From: Poseidonibacter ostreae
GTDB taxonomy: Bacteria > Campylobacterota > Campylobacteria > Campylobacterales > Arcobacteraceae
Assembly: GCF_009208075.1 (NCBI RefSeq)
Contig: NZ_WFKJ01000034.1
Location: 1-34,040, forward strand
Direction: 5' to 3'
DNA length: 34,040 nt
The translations under genes were made by a program, and so were the position numbers. Under the pieces are notes generated by a model. The model was given only the letters and a program-made list of their open reading frames with translations, was not told where the DNA came from and ran no database searches. This document shows, in pieces, positions 7,704 through 15,759 of the stretch; the first letter of the stretch is position 1; each line of letters opens with the position of its first letter.

Positions 7704-8018
7704 ATGAAATATATAGAATTAACGCAAGAAAATTATAAAGAGAATACTCAATCAGGAGTAGCATTAGTAGACTTTTGGGCACCTTGGTGTGGACCTTGTA
7801 GAATGATTTCACCAGTAATTGATCAATTAGCTGAAGAATACGAAGGAAAAGCAAAGATTTGTAAAGTTAATACAGAAGAGCAACAAGAACTAACTATGGA
7901 AAATCAAGTTAGATCAGTACCAACTATACTTTTCTATAAAGATGGAAAGATTGTTGATCAATTAATTGGTGCAACAAGTAAAGCAGCACTTGAAGAGAAA
8001 ATAAACAAGTATCTATAA
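7704..8018 (+). CDS. trxA: Thioredoxin
   Basis: Classical cytoplasmic thioredoxin with active site WCGPC (about residues 27-31, WAPWCGPCRM), cis-proline in RSVPTILFYKDG and the usual length of about 104 residues. An in-frame ATG at 7680 would add eight residues, but AAGGA sits about 5 nt before ATG 7704, so that start is chosen. It is the electron carrier between TrxB and the peroxiredoxin upstream. It has its own -10 box. Confidence 0.95.
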   Translation: MKYIELTQENYKENTQSGVALVDFWAPWCGPCRMISPVIDQLAEEYEGKAKICKVNTEEQQELTMENQVRSVPTILFYKDGKIVDQLIGATSKAALEEKINKYL

Positions 8019-8091
8019 AAGATAATTAATACATTTTAATATCATTTTCTTTCATTTTGAAATATTTTTTAAAAAGTTAAAAAAAAATTGT

Positions 8092-8097
8092 TAAAAT
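8092..8097 (+). promoter_or_regulatory. Extended -10 (TGT-TAAAAT) for the zinc-ribbon gene
   Basis: TAAAAT preceded by TGT lies 28 nt before the ATG at 8126, with AAAGGAG at 8112-8118 between. Confidence 0.4.
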
Positions 8098-8125
8098 ACT
8101 CTAAATAAAACAAAGGAGTATTATT

Positions 8126-8503
8126 ATGATTTTAGGAAAATGTCCATACTGTGATGGTAGTGTAATAGCTAGAAAATTTGAAACACAAGGCAAAAAAATA
8201 AAATTATATACTTGTGAAAATGCTCATAAACAGTATGATGAGAGTGAAGCTTTTGTATTTACAGCTGAATCAACTTGTACATTTAGAGTATATTCAAATG
8301 CTTTTTTAAAATGGAATAAAAGAAGTTTTAGTCAATATGAGATGAAAAAATTACTTCAAGATGGACAAACAACAATAAGATTACATGGAAGAAAAGGTAC
8401 AGGTGAGTATTTTAAATATGTAATACCTGATAAAGAGTATGGTGTATCAATTTTATGGGAGGAAGATGTTCCCAAAGAAGGAGAAGAAGAACTTATATCC
8501 TAA
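8126..8503 (+). CDS. Small zinc-ribbon protein resembling the topoisomerase C-terminal repeat
   Basis: A 125-residue protein not matched to a named gene. The N-terminal half has CPYC (residues 6-9) and a second cysteine followed by histidine (CENAHKQY), like the truncated zinc ribbons of topoisomerase tails. The second half (FSQYEMKKLLQDGQTT... then KEYGVSILWEE) resembles the Toprim_Crpt repeat at the C-terminus of topoisomerase III: a helix ending in L-x-x-G-x-T followed by strands and a final G-x-V/I-x-hydrophobic strand. No toprim or catalytic domain is present. Strong SD (AAAGGAG). It may be a stand-alone nucleic-acid-binding module; this is inference. Confidence 0.55.
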   Translation: MILGKCPYCDGSVIARKFETQGKKIKLYTCENAHKQYDESEAFVFTAESTCTFRVYSNAFLKWNKRSFSQYEMKKLLQDGQTTIRLHGRKGTGEYFKYVIPDKEYGVSILWEEDVPKEGEEELIS

Positions 8504-8510
8504 GTTTTTT
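8490..8510. terminator. Hairpin terminator between convergent genes
   Basis: AACTTA (8490-8495), loop TATCC, TAAGTT (8501-8506) followed by TTTT. Wobble pairs with the flanking AGAAGAAG and TTTTCTTCT extend the stem. It includes the stop of the zinc-ribbon gene and lies just past the end of the convergent pentapeptide gene. Confidence 0.6.
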
Positions 8511-8526
8511 CTTCTAGTATTTTTAT

Positions 8527-9132
8527 CTACTTACACTCTACATTTTTTAATATAGCTTCTTCATTTTTTAAATGAGTACAATCTTCTTTTTTCACAATTG
8601 TATCTGTGAACTTTGTATTCCAAAAAATTGCACCTTTTATATTTAAATCACTTAAATCAACATCTCTAAAACTTGCATATGCTCCACCTGCATTTGTAAA
8701 ATCAGTATTTTCAAAAGTAGTTTCTAAAAATCTTGCAGACCAAATAGATAGATTTGTACATGATACATTTTCAAAAGTTGCATTTGAAAATGTAACTCCT
8801 TTAAATGTTGTATTATCACATTTATCAATATCAATAATATCAGCACCTGTTAAATTTGAAGCCCTTAGATTAGTATTAATTAAGTTTGCACCAGTAAGGT
8901 CTACTCCCCACATATTTGACTTTACAAAAATACTATTTGATAAGTTTGCATTACTTAGATTACTTCCACTTAAATTTGCGTTTGTAAAGTCTTTATTACT
9001 TAAATCTGCATTGCTTAAATCACACTCTTGACAATCATTTGTTTTTAGAAATTTATCCAAATCTGCTTGTTCGAAAGAGAATAAAGAAGAAGAGAAAAAA
9101 AGTGTAAGTGTTAAAATTAATAAATATTTCAT
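8527..9132 (-). CDS. Secreted pentapeptide-repeat protein
   Basis: A 201-residue protein with an N-terminal signal peptide (KYLLILTLTLFFSSSLFSFE, cleavage about residue 20), then tandem A(N/D)LSN-type pentapeptides (CDLSNADLSNKDFTNANLSG and onward to about residue 175), which should fold as a right-handed quadrilateral beta helix in the periplasm or outside. Four or five cysteines are spread through it, including a CQEC near the start. Biochemical role is unknown for most such proteins. It starts 9 nt after the thioredoxin-like gene upstream on the same strand, suggesting co-expression with a thiol-disulfide protein that could act on its cysteines. Confidence 0.8.
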   Translation of the reverse strand: MKYLLILTLTLFFSSSLFSFEQADLDKFLKTNDCQECDLSNADLSNKDFTNANLSGSNLSNANLSNSIFVKSNMWGVDLTGANLINTNLRASNLTGADIIDIDKCDNTTFKGVTFSNATFENVSCTNLSIWSARFLETTFENTDFTNAGGAYASFRDVDLSDLNIKGAIFWNTKFTDTIVKKEDCTHLKNEEAILKNVECK

Positions 9133-9141
9133 ATCAATTCC

Positions 9142-9525
9142 CTACTTCACATTTTTTATTATTTCTAAAAATTGTTTCTCTCTAGTTCCACCAATTTTTT
9201 TTGAAAGCAGTTTCATATTTGAAGCATCTGCAAAATAAAATGTAGGAATACCTATAAACTTATATGGTAATATTTTTTCATCTTCTTTAATATCCATAAT
9301 AACAGATACAAAGTTTTCATTTACAAAAGATACAATTTCTTTATCTTTTAATACTTTTTTTTTCATATAATTACACTCAGGACAAGTAGGCGTTGAGTAC
9401 ATAATCATAAGTTTTTTATTTAAGTCAATTGCTTTTTGTTTAGCAGTAGATAAATCTTTTTCAAAGTTTATTGAGCCTGCGAATAAATTAAATGTTAGGA
9501 ATGAGATTAATAGTAATAGTTTCAT
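9142..9525 (-). CDS. Periplasmic thioredoxin-like protein
   Basis: 127 residues with a signal peptide (KLLLLISFLTFNLFAG) and one thioredoxin-fold domain carrying CPEC (in STPTCPECNYM, about residues 46-49), a strand ending in VIMDIK, and the cis-proline in FIGIPTFYFAD. It belongs to the broad Thioredoxin_2/DUF255-like or SoxW-like group and should act as a periplasmic thiol-disulfide reductase or chaperone. SD AAGGAG and a -10 TATAAT precede it. It is first in an operon with the cysteine-containing pentapeptide protein, a possible client. Exact partner unknown. Confidence 0.75.
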   Translation of the reverse strand: MKLLLLISFLTFNLFAGSINFEKDLSTAKQKAIDLNKKLMIMYSTPTCPECNYMKKKVLKDKEIVSFVNENFVSVIMDIKEDEKILPYKFIGIPTFYFADASNMKLLSKKIGGTREKQFLEIIKNVK

Positions 9526-9542
9526 AATACTCCTTTTTATTT

Positions 9543-9548
9543 ATTATA
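9543..9548 (-). promoter_or_regulatory. -10 box (TATAAT) for the thioredoxin-like/pentapeptide operon
   Basis: On the minus strand TATAAT lies about 18 nt before the ATG at 9525, followed by AAAAAGGAG. Confidence 0.45.
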
Positions 9549-9583
9549 ATAAAATTAAATAAAAGAAGTATTAAGTTTTCTAA

Positions 9584-9865
9584 TTAGTCGTTTCTAGAAG
9601 TAGTTTCTAATAAGTGGTAACCAAATTGAGTTTTAACAGGGCCATGAACTACATTAATAGCTTCATTGAATACTACTGCATCAAATTCAGGAACCATTTG
9701 TCCTTGCATAAAGTTACCTAAATTTCCGCCATCTTGACCTGATGGACATTTTGAATGTTCTTTTGCAAGATCTTCAAACTTTTCTCCATTCGCAATTTTT
9801 TCTTTTAATTCATTACAGAATTCTTCACTTTCAACTAATAAATGTCTAGCAGATGCTGATTTCAT
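9584..9865 (-). CDS. ppiC: Parvulin peptidyl-prolyl isomerase
   Basis: A single-domain cytoplasmic parvulin (rotamase) of 93 residues, the length of E. coli PpiC. The signature pattern is clear: ARHLLV, CPSGQDGGNLG (about residues 40-50), FMQGQMVPEFD and the final TQFGYHLLE. It catalyses cis-trans isomerisation of prolyl bonds. An upstream in-frame ATG (9883) would add six residues, but AAAAAGG within that extension is correctly spaced for the ATG at 9865. It lacks a signal peptide, unlike SurA/PpiD-type enzymes. Confidence 0.92.
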   Translation of the reverse strand: MKSASARHLLVESEEFCNELKEKIANGEKFEDLAKEHSKCPSGQDGGNLGNFMQGQMVPEFDAVVFNEAINVVHGPVKTQFGYHLLETTSRND

Positions 9866-9930
9866 TTTATACCTTTTTTTCAAATTTTGAAGATTCTAAC
9901 ATAAAGTAAATTAGTTAGCTTTTAATCTAT

Positions 9931-11322
9931 TTATTTTTCGTAAATTTTAAAATACTTACCTTTTATTCTTCCATTACTTAAACCATCTAATGCTTTTTTT
10001 ACTACTTCTTTTTTAACAGCTACATAAGAGCAAAAATCTAAAGAGTTTATTTTTCCTATATCATCTTTAGCAAGTCCAACACCTGCAGTTAATGCTCCTA
10101 AAATATCTCCAGCACGAACTTTTTGTTTTTTTCCACCATTTATAAATAGTGTTCTATAATCACTATCAATTTTATACTCTAGATCATCACTAATATATTC
10201 AGCTCTTTCAAACTTCACATCATCAAAAGATTTTTTAATATCTTCGATTTTATCTTCATCTTCATAGTTATTATATAAAGAGATTGCTAAACCACCCTTT
10301 CCTGCTCTTGCAGTTCTTCCAATTCTATGTGTATGTGTTTCTAAATCTCTTGCAATATCATAATTAATTACTAAATCAATATCATCAATATGTAAACCTC
10401 TTGAAGCTACATCTGTTGCTATTAAAATTGGATAAGATTTATTTGAGAAAAAGATAATAGTTTCATCTCTTTGTTTTTGCTCCAAATCAGAATGAAGAGT
10501 TAAAACATCAAGTCCTAAATCATAAAGATTATTACTTAACTCATCACATTGAATTTTTGTGTTACAAAAAATTAAAACTGATTTTGCTTTATTTGAAGAG
10601 ATTAATGCTGGAATTAAAGATGTTTTAGAACTACTTTCAACTTCATAAAGCTTTTGTTCAATTACTGTTTTTTCTTCATTTTCATTTTTAACATTTATTG
10701 GATTTGTAGTAACAAAAGAAGCTAAAGTATCAATATTTTCTTGGTATGTTGCTGAAAAAAGTAATGATTGTCTATTTTTTGGTAAAACATTTATTATCTT
10801 AGTAATATCTTCTGTAAAACCCATATCAAGCATTTTATCAGCTTCATCTAAAACTAAAGTATCAACTTCATTTAGATTAATATTCTCTTCATTTATATGT
10901 TTTAATATTCTTCCTGGTGTTCCTACAATAATATGTGCTCCATGAAAAAGTGAAGATACTTGTGGTCTATAAGCAACTCCTCCACAAAGTGTTAAAACTT
11001 TTACATTATGAATATGACGTGAAAGTTTTCTAATTTCTATTGCAATTTGATTAGCTAATTCACGCGTAGGTGCAAGTACAATTGATTGAATTCTAAATCT
11101 TTTAACATCCAGTTTATGAACAATTGGAATAGAAAAAGCCACAGTTTTTCCAGAACCTGTCTTTGCTTGAGCAATTACATCTTTTTTTTCTAAAAGTGCA
11201 GGTAATGCTTTTTCTTGGATTTCAGTCATTTTATCAAAGCCTAAAGAGTCAAGATTTGATAAAAAATCTTTTGAAAGATTTAAATTTGAGAATTTTTCAG
11301 TTGAATTTGTATTAGTAGAAAT
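9931..11322 (-). CDS. dbpA: DbpA-type DEAD-box RNA helicase, apparent ATT start
   Basis: ATP-dependent RNA helicase with Q motif region (FDKMTEIQ), motif I AKTGSGKT, DEAD box (VLDEADKM), SAT (LLFSATY), motif V/VI (ATDVASRGL, HRIGRTARAG) and a C-terminal RNA-binding domain (about residues 385-463) of the DbpA type (DYRTLFINGGKKQKVRAGDILGAL), which in E. coli targets 23S rRNA for 50S assembly. The first ATG in frame (11229) falls inside the Q-motif helix and would truncate it. The frame continues upstream, where AAAGG at 11330-11334 is 7 nt before ATT at 11322, giving 463 residues, close to the E. coli length. The ATT start is inferred. Confidence 0.85.
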   Translation of the reverse strand: MSTNTNSTEKFSNLNLSKDFLSNLDSLGFDKMTEIQEKALPALLEKKDVIAQAKTGSGKTVAFSIPIVHKLDVKRFRIQSIVLAPTRELANQIAIEIRKLSRHIHNVKVLTLCGGVAYRPQVSSLFHGAHIIVGTPGRILKHINEENINLNEVDTLVLDEADKMLDMGFTEDITKIINVLPKNRQSLLFSATYQENIDTLASFVTTNPINVKNENEEKTVIEQKLYEVESSSKTSLIPALISSNKAKSVLIFCNTKIQCDELSNNLYDLGLDVLTLHSDLEQKQRDETIIFFSNKSYPILIATDVASRGLHIDDIDLVINYDIARDLETHTHRIGRTARAGKGGLAISLYNNYEDEDKIEDIKKSFDDVKFERAEYISDDLEYKIDSDYRTLFINGGKKQKVRAGDILGALTAGVGLAKDDIGKINSLDFCSYVAVKKEVVKKALDGLSNGRIKGKYFKIYEK

Positions 11323-11348
11323 AGCAAAGCCTTTATAATTTTTAAAGT

Positions 11349-11354
11349 ATTATA
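11349..11354 (-). promoter_or_regulatory. -10 box (TATAAT) for dbpA
   Basis: On the minus strand TATAAT lies 14 nt before AAAGG and 26 nt before the proposed ATT start. It supports the upstream start by placing the mRNA 5' end near 11342. Confidence 0.45.
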
Positions 11355-11368
11355 TCTAAAATTAGGCT

Positions 11369-13072
11369 TTAATATTTTAATTGTTTAAAACTTTTATACC
11401 AATCTTCAAACTCAATTGTATTCATTGGCTTAGCATAAAAATATCCTTGAACTTTTGTACAAGAATTTTTCTTTATAATCTCATCTTGAATAGGAACCTC
11501 AATACCCTCAGCTATTACAGATAATCCCATGTTTATTCCTAAATCAATAATTGATTTAACAATATCTTCATCACTATCTTCTTGTATTAAAGAATCTATA
11601 TAAGACTTATCAATCTTAAGTTTAGAAATTGAGCACTCTCTTAAATAGTTGAAAGAAGAGAAACCTTTTCCAAAATTATCAATTGATAAACCAATACCTA
11701 ATAAAGACAAATTATTTAAAGTAAAAAGTGTTTTAGTTGATATCTTCATTACATCAGATTCACTAAACTCTAACTCTAAATATTTTGCATCTAAATTTGA
11801 TATTTTTAAAGTATGTTTAATTGAGTTATAAAGATTCCCATGTTCTAGATGTTTTCCACTAATATTAACAGATATGATGCCTTCATATATTTTATTATTA
11901 TGCCATTGTTTAAGTTGTAAACATGCTTTTTTTAATATTAGTTTTTCAAATTCAATTATATTATTTGTATTATCTAAATTTGAAATAAAATCTTCAGGCA
12001 TTAGAAGTTCATTATTGTCTTTATTCCATCTTGTTAATACTTCAAGTGCAAAAACCTCATTTGTTTTTAAATTAATTTCTGGTTGAAAATGAATAATAAA
12101 CTCATCATCTTTAATAGCTTTTAATAATCTATTTTCCATCTTTGTTTGAGTATCAAGTTTTTTAGTCATCTCATCTGAAAAGAATTCAAAGTGATTTTTA
12201 CCTTTACTCTTAGCATGATACATAGCTGCATCTGCATTGTTGATAAGTGTTTTTAAAGAATCTGCATCATTTGGATAAATAGCAACACCTATACTAACAC
12301 CCATATTGAAACTTGTATTATTAATGTGAAAAGGCTGATTTGCTAATTTTAATATTTTAGCACACACTCTTTCAATAAATAAATAGCTAGAAATGTCACT
12401 TAAAACAACAATAAACTCATCTCCACCAACTCGTGCTACCATATCATTTGTTCTTATTATACTTTTAAATTTATTTGCAAAAGAGATTAATACTTCATCT
12501 CCTGCTGAATGCCCTAAAGTATCATTGATTATTTTAAAGTCATCTAGGTCTAAAAACAAAATTGCAAATTGAAGATTGTTTCTTTTAGAGTTATTTACAA
12601 CATACTCTAATTGAGCTTCTAGTTTAAGTCTATTTGGCAAGTTTGTTAAAGGGTCATGATAAGCTAGATGTAGTAAGTTATTGTTTATTTCATCTTGAGA
12701 AGATATATCTGTAAAAATTCCAAAATAGTTAAGTTGTTTTGTTTCTTCATTATAAAACTTATAAATTTTTATAATTATGGGGTAAATATTTCCACTTTTA
12801 TGTCTGTTTAAAAGTTCTCCTATCCAAAAACCAGACTTATTAATTTGATTCCAGATATTTGCATAAATATTTTCATTTGCATTACTAGAAGCGAAAACTT
12901 TAGGACTTTGATTTATCACTTCATTAAAGGAGTAACCTGTAATATCTTCACAAGCTTTATTTATCTCTATAATTTTATTCTTTTCATTAACAATAATAAC
13001 ACCTTCATTTGTGTTATCAAGTATATAACTATAAAGACCTTTGCTATAAGAATATGCTAAAGAATGATGCAA
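11369..13072 (-). CDS. PAS-GGDEF-EAL protein, probable diguanylate cyclase
   Basis: About 567 residues without membrane segments: PAS sensor (about 15-130, with NEGVIIVNEKNKI), GGDEF domain (about 140-300) with intact VGGDEF and an RTND inhibitory site five residues before it, then EAL domain (about 310-560). The EAL domain is altered: EVL replaces EAL and DNFGKG replaces DDFGTG, losing the second metal-binding aspartate, although the glutamates in AEGIE and EFSES and the lysine in LKID remain. I infer a c-di-GMP cyclase with a weak or inactive phosphodiesterase half. TTG at 13072 is preferred over TTG at 13087 because GGAG is 9 nt upstream and a -10 box at 13103-13108 would leave 13087 almost leaderless. 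Confidence 0.85.
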   Translation of the reverse strand: MHHSLAYSYSKGLYSYILDNTNEGVIIVNEKNKIIEINKACEDITGYSFNEVINQSPKVFASSNANENIYANIWNQINKSGFWIGELLNRHKSGNIYPIIIKIYKFYNEETKQLNYFGIFTDISSQDEINNNLLHLAYHDPLTNLPNRLKLEAQLEYVVNNSKRNNLQFAILFLDLDDFKIINDTLGHSAGDEVLISFANKFKSIIRTNDMVARVGGDEFIVVLSDISSYLFIERVCAKILKLANQPFHINNTSFNMGVSIGVAIYPNDADSLKTLINNADAAMYHAKSKGKNHFEFFSDEMTKKLDTQTKMENRLLKAIKDDEFIIHFQPEINLKTNEVFALEVLTRWNKDNNELLMPEDFISNLDNTNNIIEFEKLILKKACLQLKQWHNNKIYEGIISVNISGKHLEHGNLYNSIKHTLKISNLDAKYLELEFSESDVMKISTKTLFTLNNLSLLGIGLSIDNFGKGFSSFNYLRECSISKLKIDKSYIDSLIQEDSDEDIVKSIIDLGINMGLSVIAEGIEVPIQDEIIKKNSCTKVQGYFYAKPMNTIEFEDWYKSFKQLKY

Positions 13073-13102
13073 AACTAATCTCTCCAAATAATAAATCTAA
13101 TG

Positions 13103-13108
13103 ATTATA
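13103..13108 (-). promoter_or_regulatory. -10 box (TATAAT) for the PAS-GGDEF-EAL gene
   Basis: Minus-strand TATAAT in the context GGTTATAATC, about 30 nt before the chosen TTG start. Confidence 0.45.
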
Positions 13109-13173
13109 ACCAATATAATTAAAAATATTACTAATAATCAATAAATATTTAATATTTGAAGATAAAATATATC

Positions 13174-13713
13174 CTATTTCTTATCTATACTTTTAAATAC
13201 ATACGAAATTACTAATGCAATAACAATAACAATACCAATTCCTATATATTTAAAATCATCTGCTACACTTAAAATATACTCACCAGCAGTATAAGAACCA
13301 TACCCAACTATTACAGCCCAAATAATTGTTGCAAATACATTAAAAATAGTAAATTTAAGTGATGAGTATTTTGTTAATCCCATAGCAAGTGGAATTAAAG
13401 TTTTTATACCATAAACATATTTTTGAATAAATACTACTAATGAACCATATTTCCTCATCATAATATGAGCAAGTGCAATTTTTCTTCCATAGTTTTTCAT
13501 CATATCTTTTGCATAAGACTTATTTTTTCTAGCAAGAAAAAACAGAAACTGATCTCCTAAAAAGTTTGAAGTTGCAGCAACTGCAATAGAAATATATATA
13601 TTTAAATCTCCTGCAAAGGATAGAACTCCTGCAACAATTAAACCAACAAAACCTCCACCAAATGAGTATGCAAAAAGAGCTATATAGCCCCAATCTTTTA
13701 TCAAATCTTCCAT
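13174..13713 (-). CDS. DedA family (VTT domain) membrane protein
   Basis: A 179-residue inner-membrane protein of the DedA/SNARE-associated family. The landmark G-D-Q-x-x-F-F-L-A-R (about residues 52-61) and the later KYGSLVVFIQKYVYGIKTLIPLAMGL segment, with a reentrant-loop glycine-rich N-terminus (FGGGFVGLIVAGVLS), fit the family, whose members act in lipid scrambling and undecaprenyl phosphate or phosphatidylethanolamine recycling. Which lipid this one handles is unknown. Its ATG overlaps the stop of the unknown gene before it by one base (TAATG), indicating translational coupling. Confidence 0.85.
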   Translation of the reverse strand: MEDLIKDWGYIALFAYSFGGGFVGLIVAGVLSFAGDLNIYISIAVAATSNFLGDQFLFFLARKNKSYAKDMMKNYGRKIALAHIMMRKYGSLVVFIQKYVYGIKTLIPLAMGLTKYSSLKFTIFNVFATIIWAVIVGYGSYTAGEYILSVADDFKYIGIGIVIVIALVISYVFKSIDKK

Positions 13714-14348
13714 TAGTTAATCTCTAGTTTGAAAAATTCTAATGCTTCAATTACATCGTCATCATCTAATTCGATTATGCCATCTTTAATATTCTCTTTT
13801 GTTTTTTCAATAATAAAACTTTTAACCTGTGCTCTTGTTTCTTCGATATTATCAACTAAAGCAAAACCATTAAATTGAATTTCATTGTCATAACAAAGAA
13901 GAGTACCATTACAATTATCTTCAATAAAATCACTTATTGCTCTATAATTTATTTCTAATGCACTAGCATGCCAACCATAATCTTCTAAAATAGAGTCTTC
14001 AAAAATTTCTACTCCATCACTTTGATGATCAAAATAAAGCATATTTTCAGCATTCATTCCAATTATCTTTTGCCAATTATTTAAAGGTTTAATTTTACAT
14101 ATTGTTCCTGTAATAACAGGTTTATACTTAGCAAAGATATCCTTTGCTATTGACTTAATGTCATTAGTATTTTCATCTTTTTTATAATTTTCATTTATAT
14201 ATATAATTGCTTTATTCTTAGGAATTTCTTCATTTATGTATTTAGTACCATTAATATCTATTATAATTTTATTATTTACATTTTTTAATTCTAATAGTGA
14301 TATAATATCAATATTTAATTCTATATCTTTTATATTTATTTTTTTCAT
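13713..14348 (-). CDS. Conserved-looking unknown protein coupled to DedA
   Basis: A 211-residue soluble, acidic protein that I do not recognise. No signal peptide or membrane segment is present. The first 70 residues are strand-rich and lysine/isoleucine-heavy; the middle contains tryptophans and a LYFDHQSDG segment; the C-terminus ends in an acidic helix (IIELDDDDVIEALEFFKLEIN, shown in part by its DDDD run). The DedA gene starts within its stop codon, so the two are probably made together, hinting at a membrane-related role, but no function can be assigned. Confidence 0.6.
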   Translation of the reverse strand: MKKINIKDIELNIDIISLLELKNVNNKIIIDINGTKYINEEIPKNKAIIYINENYKKDENTNDIKSIAKDIFAKYKPVITGTICKIKPLNNWQKIIGMNAENMLYFDHQSDGVEIFEDSILEDYGWHASALEINYRAISDFIEDNCNGTLLCYDNEIQFNGFALVDNIEETRAQVKSFIIEKTKENIKDGIIELDDDDVIEALEFFKLEIN

Positions 14349-14488
14349 TTCATTTTTATCCTGGATATAAGTTAAGCGATTCTATCGAAAATAGTATTAA
14401 ATAAAAAAATTTACTACTTATTTTTTATAAAATATAAAAATTTTAGAAAAAATAATGTTTATTTTACAATTCTTAAAGTTTAATTATA

Positions 14489-14494
14489 TATAAT
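14489..14494 (+). promoter_or_regulatory. -10 box (TATAAT) for the EAL/GGDEF operon
   Basis: TATAAT lies 35 nt before the TTG start at 14530. The remaining 14349-14529 gap is AT-rich and holds only the two divergent promoters. Confidence 0.45.
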
Positions 14495-14529
14495 CTACTA
14501 CTTAATACATCAAATGAAAGGTTTTAATA

Positions 14530-15759
14530 TTGTCACTTCAGAATTATGTATATAAATTTTTCAATAAAAATAATATAAAAACACTTTTTTTAATAGATAT
14601 ATTATATATGAAAGATATAAATGCCATTTATAATTTTGAAAATGGTGATTCGATAATTAAACAATTAAAAAAACTTTTAGAAACTCAAATCACTTCTTTA
14701 ATCAGAAAAAAAATCAATAAAAAAATTTTAATTGAAGCAACAAATACACATGCTGATGTTTTTGAGTTGATAATTTATGATGATTTTACAATCGATGAAG
14801 TCCTTGAGATAAAAAATTTAATCTTTGAACAAGTAATTAATCATCCATTTAAACTATTAAATAAAAAATCTACTATAAACATTGATATTACTATTGGTTG
14901 TTCTAAAAGTGATGATCAATTAATAAAAATCTATGCAGAAAAAGCTTTACATAAAGCAAAATTAAACTTTGTACACTATATGTATTATGATGCATACCTT
15001 TACAAAAATGAATCAATTAGTGAAAACTTACTAGATATGATAAACTATAATATTGAAAATGATTTAGTTGAACCATATTTTCAAGCTATTATGAATAATA
15101 CCACAGATAAAGTAGTAAAATATGAAGCATTAATGAGACTTTTTGATAAAAATGGAAATGTACTTTTACCACATGTTTTTATTCATAAATCAAAAAAATG
15201 CCGTTTATATACAAAACTAATGGAACTTTTAATTGATAAAATAGTTTTATATATAAATAAACATAAACTTCACTTTAGTATTAATCTTGACTATACTGAT
15301 ATTTTAAATCCTAATATTAAGAGATCTTTGATTTCTAAAATTAGAAAAAACAATATTGGACCATATTTAACAATTGAAATTTTAGAGAGTGAAAAAATTG
15401 CTAATTTTAATATAGTAAATGATTTTATTTCTGAAGTAAAAAAATATGATGTTAAAATTGCTATTGATGACTTTGGTACTGGTTTTTCAAATTATGAATA
15501 TATATTAAATCTAAATGTTGACTATATAAAAATTGATGGTTCATTAATTAAGAAAATTGATGAAGATATTTATTTAAACTTAATAAAAAGTATTGTTCAA
15601 TTTTGTAAACAACAAGAAATTCAAATAGTAGCTGAGTTTGTTAGTGATTTAAAGATATTAAGATATGTAAAAGCAATTGGAATTGATTATTCACAAGGTT
15701 ATCATATTGGAAGACCTGTAAAAATTGAAGAAATTATAGGAGAGAAAAATGAAAAATGA
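14530..15759 (+). CDS. EAL-domain protein with degenerate GGDEF, probable c-di-GMP phosphodiesterase
   Basis: 409 residues, soluble. The N-terminal 150 residues keep the GGDEF fold (FLIDILYMKDINAIYNFENG resembles the substrate-binding segment) but the catalytic loop reads HADVFE instead of GGDEF, so cyclase activity is not expected. The EAL domain (about 165-405) has all main residues: YEALMRL, the asparagine in SINLDY, EILESE, IDDFGTGFS, KIDGSL, the glutamate in VAEF and QGYHIGRP. I infer a phosphodiesterase that may be modulated by the degenerate half. TTG start with AAAGG 8 nt upstream. The next gene overlaps it by 11 bases. Confidence 0.85.
   Translation: MSLQNYVYKFFNKNNIKTLFLIDILYMKDINAIYNFENGDSIIKQLKKLLETQITSLIRKKINKKILIEATNTHADVFELIIYDDFTIDEVLEIKNLIFEQVINHPFKLLNKKSTINIDITIGCSKSDDQLIKIYAEKALHKAKLNFVHYMYYDAYLYKNESISENLLDMINYNIENDLVEPYFQAIMNNTTDKVVKYEALMRLFDKNGNVLLPHVFIHKSKKCRLYTKLMELLIDKIVLYINKHKLHFSINLDYTDILNPNIKRSLISKIRKNNIGPYLTIEILESEKIANFNIVNDFISEVKKYDVKIAIDDFGTGFSNYEYILNLNVDYIKIDGSLIKKIDEDIYLNLIKSIVQFCKQQEIQIVAEFVSDLKILRYVKAIGIDYSQGYHIGRPVKIEEIIGEKNEK

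Noticed and set aside
8606-9031. Open frame on the plus strand opposite the pentapeptide gene
   Set aside because: It is an antisense shadow of a periodic repeat gene; no ribosome site and a composition of mirrored repeats.
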